Below, one piece after another: positions 1 to 4,743 of a stretch of 5,510 bases of DNA (positions within the stretch are counted from its first letter, which is position 1; each line of letters starts with the position of its first letter). The DNA is from Bacillota bacterium. GTDB lineage: Bacteria; Bacillota_E; Sulfobacillia; Sulfobacillales; Sulfobacillaceae. The notes beneath the pieces are model-generated. The model made no database searches. It worked only from the letters and a program-made list of their open reading frames with translations, and had not been told where the DNA came from. Both the position numbers and the translations under genes were made by a program. The stretch is from positions 1-5,510 of the forward strand of contig JAKAAL010000352.1 of the NCBI GenBank assembly GCA_021802375.1, given 5' to 3'.

Positions 1-238
1 GATCGACTTGGACGCTTACGATATTCCCATCGCCTACGGGGAAAATGTGTATTTGGTAAAGCCTGATCTCACCGGAGTCCAGGCCAATCCCTGGCAGTTC
101 CAATATCTGTATCAATTTCAGTACATGAAACTGACTCATGCGCAAACCGAATCCAAAACCCCACGCGGAGATCTTGGACCGGAGATATTGCCCGACGGAC
201 TTTGGTTTCGGCTAGTGAGCCAAGACGCTTTTGGGTAG
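1..238 (+). CDS. C-terminal fragment of an unrecognised protein (5' end outside window)
   Basis: The reading frame is open from the left edge (codons start at position 2: Ile-Asp-Leu-Asp...) to a TAG at 236-238, giving about 78 residues. A TTG at position 8 could in principle be a start, but no Shine-Dalgarno sequence fits in the few bases before it, so I read this as the tail of a longer gene. The visible part is rich in aromatic residues, with an NPWQFQYLYQFQYMKL stretch in the middle, and ends in ...GLWFRLVSQDAFG. I recognise no family, catalytic motif, signal peptide or membrane segment. It runs the same way as the ATPase operon but is separated from it by about 200 bp containing a likely promoter, so co-transcription is possible but not shown. 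It may be the effector gene of that operon; this cannot be judged from the fragment. Confidence 0.6.
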   Translation, partial: IDLDAYDIPIAYGENVYLVKPDLTGVQANPWQFQYLYQFQYMKLTHAQTESKTPRGDLGPEILPDGLWFRLVSQDAFG

Positions 239-339
239 CCGGGGCCTCATCAACTCCCCTCTCTTCGTTCGCCCACCGCGCTCGCCACGCACCAGCATTT
301 GCGCCCAGTCCGACGCAGGACGCGTGAGCCACTTAGGAA

Positions 340-368
340 TTGACCTCTCGTCCAAGATCACGCATATT
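340..368 (+). promoter_or_regulatory. Candidate sigma-A promoter of the three-gene ATPase operon
   Basis: A -35 box TTGACC (340-345, 5 of 6 to TTGACA) is followed after exactly 17 bp by CATATT (363-368, 4 of 6 to TATAAT). Transcription would start near 375, leaving a leader of about 65 nt before the ATG at 441. It lies in the only sizeable non-coding gap ahead of the operon, which supports the call. The first base of the -10 box is off consensus, so strength is uncertain. Positions 239-339 of the same gap show nothing else I can support. Confidence 0.45.
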
Positions 369-390
369 TTGACAGGAGGATTTTGGCGAA

Positions 391-410
391 TTGAAGCGAA
401 ATCGCTTAAA
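391..410. repeat. 20-bp imperfect inverted repeat in the operon leader (candidate operator)
   Basis: The half-sites TTGAAGCGA (391-399) and TCGCTTAAA (402-410) are inverted copies matching at 8 of 9 positions around a 2-bp AA centre; the inner six pairs (AAGCGA/TCGCTT) are perfect. The repeat lies about 15-35 bp downstream of the predicted transcription start and upstream of the ribosome binding site. That is a position where a dimeric repressor could block transcription. It could also form a small RNA hairpin with a 4-nt loop. No regulator is encoded in the window, so the role is inferred from symmetry and position alone. Confidence 0.35.
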
Positions 411-425
411 CAGAGACAACATGGT

Positions 426-430
426 GGAGG
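426..430 (+). promoter_or_regulatory. Ribosome binding site that sets the start of the first operon gene
   Basis: GGAGG, followed by a further G-rich stretch, sits 10 nt before the ATG at 441. The reading frame stays open upstream to about 231, so a longer protein is formally possible. No ATG, GTG or TTG further upstream in that frame has a comparable site. The upstream translation (Pro/Arg-rich, then four Gly) also does not look like folded protein. Confidence 0.65.
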
Positions 431-440
431 TGGGATATCG

Positions 441-1244
441 ATGGATGACAAGGAACTCAACGAGACCTCTGGAGTCAGCGCTTACGCTGAGGCCTATGGA
501 TCTTCCTTTGCGAATTTAACTAAAGCCGTCAAAAAGTTAGGCGCCTTAAAAAACGTCAGCGTCCAAGTCGATCAGATGAATATGGTCACGCTCAAAAAAC
601 AACTGGACGACATTCAGAGACTGAGCGAGGAGAGCTTGCGCTTAGCCAATTTTCTGGCGGAAAGGACTGCGGCCCATCGCATGGCCGTGTCCGAAACGGA
701 TCAGCGCGAATGGACGGACCTCTTTCGTGCCAACCTTTCCACTCAGCGGACCGTAGAAGGGGATTTTCCCCAGTTTCTAGTATTTCCTATCGAAATTCGG
801 GTCGATTTTGCCAACGACCAAGTGTTGATCAACAAGAAGATCACGCGAAAACTCCATCCGAAGGCGGTAGCCGACGCCGTAGAACGCGAACTCAACCGAG
901 TTTACGCGGAACGATTTAATCCTCAGCAATTCATGAAAGTGCTTTTGCGGGCCTTTGACTTATTGATCGCCGAGGCCGGAACCAATAACGTGAAAACGCA
1001 ATCCGTCCCCTTGACCGAGGTGTATAAGCTCTTAACTCTGCGCGCCGGCTCATCGAGTTACAGCGCAGTGCAATTTGCTTTCGACATCTACCGCTTCCGC
1101 CGCCAAGAAGAGCGTAGTCTCAACGGACGTCACGTCACCTTTGGCGCCTCTAAGAATCGATCGGGCTACATCATTCCTCGACAAGGCCGCGATCCTGAGG
1201 TCCTAGGATCGTTGGAAGTCACGGGGCCTGAGTCGGCGCCATGA
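441..1244 (+). CDS. Unknown-family 267-aa protein with predicted coiled coil, partner of two ATPases
   Basis: I do not recognise this family. The start at 441 is chosen from GGAGG at 426-430. Residues about 22-75 form a probable long helix or coiled coil, with spaced Leu/Val/Ile and many Lys/Glu/Gln (for example LKKQLDDIQRLSEESLRLAN). Residues 108-135 look like a small beta unit (FPQFLVFPIEIRVDF, then VLINKKITRKL). Residues 140-180 are helical again, containing FNPQQFMKVLLRAFDLLIAEAG. The last 60 residues hold SYSAVQFAFDIYRFRR followed by a Gly/Arg-rich, probably beta-strand tail. There is no signal peptide or membrane segment, so it should be cytoplasmic, and no nuclease, methylase or Walker motif is visible. 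Its stop codon overlaps the start of the next gene (ATGA, 1241-1244), which points to coupled translation and a physical complex. I infer an adaptor or DNA-binding subunit of the ATPase pair; the sequence does not prove this. Confidence 0.88.
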   Translation: MDDKELNETSGVSAYAEAYGSSFANLTKAVKKLGALKNVSVQVDQMNMVTLKKQLDDIQRLSEESLRLANFLAERTAAHRMAVSETDQREWTDLFRANLSTQRTVEGDFPQFLVFPIEIRVDFANDQVLINKKITRKLHPKAVADAVERELNRVYAERFNPQQFMKVLLRAFDLLIAEAGTNNVKTQSVPLTEVYKLLTLRAGSSSYSAVQFAFDIYRFRRQEERSLNGRHVTFGASKNRSGYIIPRQGRDPEVLGSLEVTGPESAP

Positions 1245-2446
1245 CCCATCAGGACGCTTGGCGGATATTTAGTGCCCATCCGGGGGCAGAAATGCTTGCT
1301 GACAGCAGTATTCAAGAAACTTTCTTGGATGTCGGCGGCTTGGAGGCATTTTGGCGCAAGTGGTATCTTGAAGACTTTATCTCTAGCGGCTATGGCAAGG
1401 TCAAGTTTTTGTTTGGCGGTATGGGTGCAGGCAAAACCCATTGGCTTCGCCGTTTGGCGATCACTAGCGACCAACTGGGCTACTTGGTCGCTTTCATCGA
1501 CGCTCGCCTTGTTCGCCTCTCGGACATCGAAGAACTTTATCGCGCAGTAGTCGCTGCCATTCCCCTCGCCGCGGTGGTCGATCGTGCCTGCCGCAAAATC
1601 ATTGTCGACGACCTCGGATATCGTGAATTTGATGGTGACGTGGTTGAGTTCTCCTATTGGTTGGAACATGATCGCGAACTGGATCCCGCGCTTTTTCGCC
1701 GCGACATCCGTGAAGCGGTGGACCGATGGCTCCATCCTCAGGATTTAGCCACCGATTTTCTGCTAGCCATCCGCTCTTGGATTTATCAGCGATTGATGAA
1801 CGAGACCAATCAACACGTCCCCGAGGGATGGCTTTTGGGCGAAAAACTGATGGCACCCGAACGCAAGAGTCTTGGTGTGAAATCGAGCATCAACCGCCGA
1901 AACGCCCGAGCCGTGCTCTCTTCGCTAGCTGCTTTTAGTCATGCAGCGGGATTTCCAGGAATTCTGATGGCAATCGACAACTTCGATTCCGTAGCCAAAA
2001 CAACGCGCACCGAAGGTGAGATCTACTACACCCGCGGCAAACGCGATCAAAGTTATGAGATGATGAGACAACTGATTGACGAAAGCGTGCATACGCCGTT
2101 TTTGATGCTGGTATTAGGGGGAGATCGACAACGGCTGAGCGATAGCCGATCGGGATTCCCATCCTATCCTGCGCTTTGGGCCCGAATCGAAAATGAGATC
2201 TCCACAGATAGGGTGAACCGATTCGCTGACGCCATTGTCTTGGACGATCTTTGGCAAGAGGACATAGAAAACGTCAAACGCCTAGCGAGCGTGTGGTCTC
2301 TGCATCATCCCGAGATCACCCCTCCGGCCACCCGTGCGGAGACCGAGACCGCCGTCGGGCTAGAATGGTCGTTGGCTCGAAGAGTGGTCATGGCGGTCAT
2401 GTCGGATCGGAATCTCGACATCGGGGAGGGCGATTTGGATGAATAA
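1241..2446 (+). CDS. P-loop ATPase, divergent BrxC/BrxD (DUF2791)-like, with altered Walker B
   Basis: This 401-aa cytoplasmic ATPase has no strong Shine-Dalgarno site of its own; its ATG overlaps the previous stop (ATGA), so coupled translation decides the start. Residues 59-66, GGMGAGKT, are a complete Walker A, followed by HWLRRLA as in DUF2791-type ATPases. A long helical segment (about 90-235) separates it from the Walker B strand ILMAIDNFD (241-249), where the usual Asp-Glu is Asp246-Asn247. Residues 268-281 (RDQSYEMMRQLIDE) and 306-316 (FPSYPALWARI, with Arg315 a possible arginine finger or sensor) resemble conserved blocks that I recall from the BrxC/BrxD family. A helical lid domain fills the C-terminus. 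Members of this family accompany helicases or methyltransferases in BREX and Shango-like phage-defence operons. The Asn suggests weak or no hydrolysis unless Asp249 substitutes. ATPase fold is secure; family placement is moderately secure; a defence role is inferred. Confidence 0.9.
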   Translation: MTHQDAWRIFSAHPGAEMLADSSIQETFLDVGGLEAFWRKWYLEDFISSGYGKVKFLFGGMGAGKTHWLRRLAITSDQLGYLVAFIDARLVRLSDIEELYRAVVAAIPLAAVVDRACRKIIVDDLGYREFDGDVVEFSYWLEHDRELDPALFRRDIREAVDRWLHPQDLATDFLLAIRSWIYQRLMNETNQHVPEGWLLGEKLMAPERKSLGVKSSINRRNARAVLSSLAAFSHAAGFPGILMAIDNFDSVAKTTRTEGEIYYTRGKRDQSYEMMRQLIDESVHTPFLMLVLGGDRQRLSDSRSGFPSYPALWARIENEISTDRVNRFADAIVLDDLWQEDIENVKRLASVWSLHHPEITPPATRAETETAVGLEWSLARRVVMAVMSDRNLDIGEGDLDE

Positions 2447-3671
2447 AGAGCGGGTCATTATCGAGGGACTGCGTTCGGGTGTGCCCTTTCGAGAAACCGC
2501 CCAGGCATTCACTGTGGGCCGAACTCACAATCTGACGATCATCGGTCGCCTGATGGAAGCGGTCGAGCAGGGACGGCAAACACCGGCCCAAGGCATGATC
2601 ATTCGAGCCCAGTACGGAGAAGGCAAAACCCACCTCTTGCATGCCTTGGCGGCGATGGCGGAAGAACGAAATTGGTTGGTCAGCATGCTCACGCTCAGCA
2701 AGGAAACTCCGCTTGACCGACTCGACTACGTGTATCCCAAGATTATGCAAAACGTGTACCGTCCTGGCAGCCATCAACCTGGATTCGAGGCCGTCATTCG
2801 GGAAGCGCTGAGGGCGCCGCATCTAGTTCCCGACTCGCGCCTACTGCAAGCCTCCGACCGCGTTCATGCCGTTTTGGACAACCTGATTCATCAAGACAAT
2901 GGCTTTGAGGCCCTGCTCGATGATGTCTCTGGGAACTTCGTGACGTTGGCTGATATCAAGCGTTTTACCCGTGACAATTTTTCGCGGCGCCTGCCCATAG
3001 CCTCATCTCGAATCAAAGATGAAATTCCTCACTATTTTCAACTGGTCAACTGGCTCATTGCGCACACCGAATATGAAGGCCTGTTGATTTTGTTCGACGA
3101 AGTCGAACTCATCGGAAAGTTTGGCCGCGGTGGTCGAGCGCGCAGCTACGTGAATATGGGCCGCTTTCTGAAGGGCATCGGCGATCATCTGCTGAGTATC
3201 TGGGCGGTCGCAGGCAACTTTCAAACCGATGTCATCTTGCCCCGCAAGGACCACGAAGTAATCGAGCAGTGGCTCTCGTCCCGGCCTAAAGAAGCCGAAG
3301 GCGTGGCATGGTCTAACGCTGCGCTCGATGAATTGTCGTCGGCCAGACCTCTGGACCCGCTAACCCCGGAGCAAATCCGCGACATGCTAGGAGAAATTGC
3401 CGCGCTGCATCAAATCGCCTACGAGTGGGATTGCGGTCTCGACGGCGCCGCCTTCTATCAACTGGTCCGAGAGCACATGGACGTGCTCGACGCTCGTCTG
3501 CGCACCTGGATTCGCATGGCCATCAGTCTCCTAGACATGCGCTGGCAATTTGGCGATGGGGCGTCGGTAAAGGCTCACGACATCGAAGAAGTCGACTTGT
3601 CAGAGGATCGGAGTTACGAAGAAGCACCGGATGCAGACGAAGACTCAGAGCATCCCTGGCGAAGCCATTAG
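2439..3671 (+). CDS. BrxD-like (DUF2791 family) P-loop ATPase with acidic C-terminal tail
   Basis: This 410-aa ATPase starts at an ATG lying 8 nt inside the previous gene, with its own site GGGGAGGG (2423-2430) 8 nt upstream. The N-terminal IIEGLRSGVP (7-16), then VGR (26-28), is the typical DUF2791/BrxC-BrxD opening. Walker A is AQYGEGKTHLL (57-67) with Lys63 and Thr64; the usual first Gly is Ala57. SKETPLDRLDYVYPKIMQN (87-105) also fits the family. Walker B is LLILFDEVE (215-223) with Asp220-Glu221. AVAGNF (256-261) is a likely sensor 1. LDPLTPEQ (305-312) and RTWIRMAISLLD (355-366) match the lid region. BrxD has about this length and acts beside a helicase in some BREX types; no helicase is in this window. 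Residues 381-404 carry 13 Asp/Glu in 24, an acidic tail perhaps for binding a partner or mimicking DNA charge. It is the last gene of the operon. The family call is good; the cellular role is inferred. Confidence 0.92.
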   Translation: MNKERVIIEGLRSGVPFRETAQAFTVGRTHNLTIIGRLMEAVEQGRQTPAQGMIIRAQYGEGKTHLLHALAAMAEERNWLVSMLTLSKETPLDRLDYVYPKIMQNVYRPGSHQPGFEAVIREALRAPHLVPDSRLLQASDRVHAVLDNLIHQDNGFEALLDDVSGNFVTLADIKRFTRDNFSRRLPIASSRIKDEIPHYFQLVNWLIAHTEYEGLLILFDEVELIGKFGRGGRARSYVNMGRFLKGIGDHLLSIWAVAGNFQTDVILPRKDHEVIEQWLSSRPKEAEGVAWSNAALDELSSARPLDPLTPEQIRDMLGEIAALHQIAYEWDCGLDGAAFYQLVREHMDVLDARLRTWIRMAISLLDMRWQFGDGASVKAHDIEEVDLSEDRSYEEAPDADEDSEHPWRSH

Positions 3672-3745
3672 AGGCTCCCCGGGTTTTCGGCTACGTATCC
3701 AGACTCAACGGTTCTGAGGGTTTTTGGGGATTCCATGGCGCATAA

Positions 3746-3780
3746 GACGCCCCGTCGGGTGCCATCCGTTACGGGGCGTC
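3746..3780. terminator. Perfect 10-bp stem hairpin between convergent genes, probable terminator
   Basis: GACGCCCCGT (3746-3755) and ACGGGGCGTC (3771-3780) are exact reverse complements around a 15-nt loop, and the loop can add three more pairs (CGG with CCG, next to a TT bulge). It lies in the 129-bp gap between the ends of the ATPase operon (3671) and the aldo/keto reductase (3801), where a shared terminator is expected. Neither side has a strong T-tract: CCTATCC follows on the plus strand and TTATGCG on the minus strand. Efficiency is therefore uncertain. The stem is 20 bp past the reductase stop, so it more likely serves the minus strand. Confidence 0.55.
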
Positions 3781-3800
3781 GCCTATCCTTCATCAAAGAA

Positions 3801-4631
3801 CTAGAAGTCGAAGTGATCGGGGTCGGGACCGAATCGTTGGTCGCGATTCATATCGTCGATAGCTTGCATGTCTTCGTCGTCCAATTCAAAATCGAAAACC
3901 TGAGCATTTTCGATGATCCGATCTTGATGGACCGACTTCGGGATGGTAACAATCTGACGCTGCAGATCCCACCGCAAGACAATTTGTGCTGCTGTCTTTT
4001 GATATTTCTGGGCCAAGGTCGTGATCACTGGCTGATCCAGGTGGCCTTGCATCAAAGGACTCCAGGCCTCGATTTGAATATGATGGCTGCGACAATACTC
4101 CGCCAACTCAGTCTGGCGGAGCAGCGGATGCAACTCCACCTGATTGACCATGGGGACGACGTTAGCCTCGGCCAAGAGGGTGTCAATGTGATGGCCTTGA
4201 AAGTTCGATACGCCAATCGCTCGCACTCGGCCCTCTTCGTAAATGCGTTCTAGCGCCCGCCACGTTTCCTGATACTTGCCAGCGACCGGCCAGTGAATAA
4301 GATACAAATCCAACGTCCCCAACTTCAGTTTCTCCTGGGTCGCATCAAACGCCTTTAAGGTCTGATCGTAGCCTTGATCACTGTTCCATACCTTACTGGT
4401 CACAAAAATTTCGTTGCGAGGGATCCCCGAAGCGCGAATGGCATTGCCGACTCCGACCTCATTGGCATACAAAGCAGCGGTATCAATGTGCCGATACCCT
4501 GCCTCTAAGGCATAGCGCACGGAATCCTCAACCACCTGCCCTTCCGGCGTTCGCCACACCCCTAATCCAAACCAGGGCATGGCCACCCCGTTGTGCAAGG
4601 TAACGGTGTCGCTCAAATGTTTGGCCGTCAT
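3801..4631 (-). CDS. yvgN: Aldo/keto reductase, YvgN/YtbE type (glyoxal/methylglyoxal reductase-like)
   Basis: This is a complete 276-aa cytoplasmic aldo/keto reductase, the usual length for the AKR5-like group. These enzymes reduce small aldehydes and ketones, such as methylglyoxal, with NADPH. The start is fixed by AGGAGG (4638-4643) 6 nt before the ATG. The catalytic tetrad is complete: Asp50 (RHIDTAALY), Tyr55, Lys80 (VTSKVWN) and His113 (LYLIHWP). GVSNFQ (140-145) and NQVELHP (163-169) follow. IPKSVHQDRIIEN (230-242) is the NADPH phosphate-binding block. The protein follows B. subtilis YvgN closely from LHNGVAMPWFGLGV to the last residues. Substrate range cannot be told from sequence, so the symbol marks the closest known relative, not a proven orthologue. 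It lies 112 bp downstream of rfbB on the same strand and may be read from that transcript or from its own weak promoter. It converges on the ATPase operon. Confidence 0.96.
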   Translation of the reverse strand: MTAKHLSDTVTLHNGVAMPWFGLGVWRTPEGQVVEDSVRYALEAGYRHIDTAALYANEVGVGNAIRASGIPRNEIFVTSKVWNSDQGYDQTLKAFDATQEKLKLGTLDLYLIHWPVAGKYQETWRALERIYEEGRVRAIGVSNFQGHHIDTLLAEANVVPMVNQVELHPLLRQTELAEYCRSHHIQIEAWSPLMQGHLDQPVITTLAQKYQKTAAQIVLRWDLQRQIVTIPKSVHQDRIIENAQVFDFELDDEDMQAIDDMNRDQRFGPDPDHFDF

Positions 4632-4662
4632 CTTGTTCCTCCTATGTGTTGACTCTGCTCAA

Positions 4663-4690
4663 AGTCTATGTTGCCTTCATACCCTTTCAT
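4663..4690 (-). promoter_or_regulatory. Weak candidate promoter of the aldo/keto reductase gene
   Basis: On the minus strand, ATGAAA (4690-4685, 4 of 6 to the -35 consensus) is followed after 16 bp by TAGACT (4668-4663, 4 of 6 to the -10 consensus). This would give a leader of roughly 25-30 nt before the ATG at 4631. Both boxes are poor, so transcription from the rfbB side is an equal alternative. Confidence 0.25.
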
Positions 4691-4698
4691 GGTACCAT
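4689..4698. repeat. 10-bp perfect palindrome upstream of the aldo/keto reductase
   Basis: ATGGTACCAT is its own reverse complement and overlaps the outer edge of the candidate -35 box of the reductase. It lies in the 112-bp gap between rfbB and the reductase. A regulator site is possible, but 10 bp is short and the symmetry stops at once on both sides, so chance is a real alternative. Confidence 0.25.
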
Positions 4699-4743
4699 AT
4701 CATCCGTGCGAACCAGGGAACTTTCGCCCGCCGCCGAATCTGA

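Noticed and set aside
241..259. GGGG...CCCC hairpin just after the upstream gene
   Set aside because: Only 4 bp of stem with an 11-nt loop and no real T-tract; too weak to call a terminator.
369..374. Perfect -35 hexamer TTGACA
   Set aside because: No acceptable -10 box is found 15-19 bp downstream (bases 390-399 read ATTGAAGCGA). The TTGACC/CATATT pair with a 17-bp spacer fits better.
231..440. Upstream extension of the first operon gene in the same open frame, from a TTG at 231
   Set aside because: No ribosome binding site fits, the start lies inside the end of the upstream gene, the translation is Pro/Arg/Gly-rich and unlike a folded domain, and the promoter would lie inside the gene. 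The ATG at 441 with GGAGG is better.
441..3671. A complete BREX or Shango system
   Set aside because: Only the BrxD-like ATPase element is recognisable; no PglX, PglZ, BrxA, BrxB, TerB or helicase is encoded in the window, so naming a known system would go beyond the evidence.
3704..3725. CTCA/TGAG hairpin followed by five T as the terminator of the ATPase operon
   Set aside because: The stem is only 4 bp and cannot be extended, so chance is likely; the 10-bp stem at 3746-3780 is far stronger.
3735..4253. 172-codon open frame antisense to the aldo/keto reductase
   Set aside because: The minus-strand frame has a complete catalytic tetrad and a ribosome binding site; the plus-strand frame has neither and is a mirror of its codon use. 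The long frames antisense to rfbB (4903-5370) and to the first ATPase (1166-1735) were rejected for the same reason.
4708..4727. GCGAA/TTCGC hairpin between rfbB and the reductase
   Set aside because: Five pairs with a 10-nt loop and no T-tract on the minus strand; not supported as a terminator.
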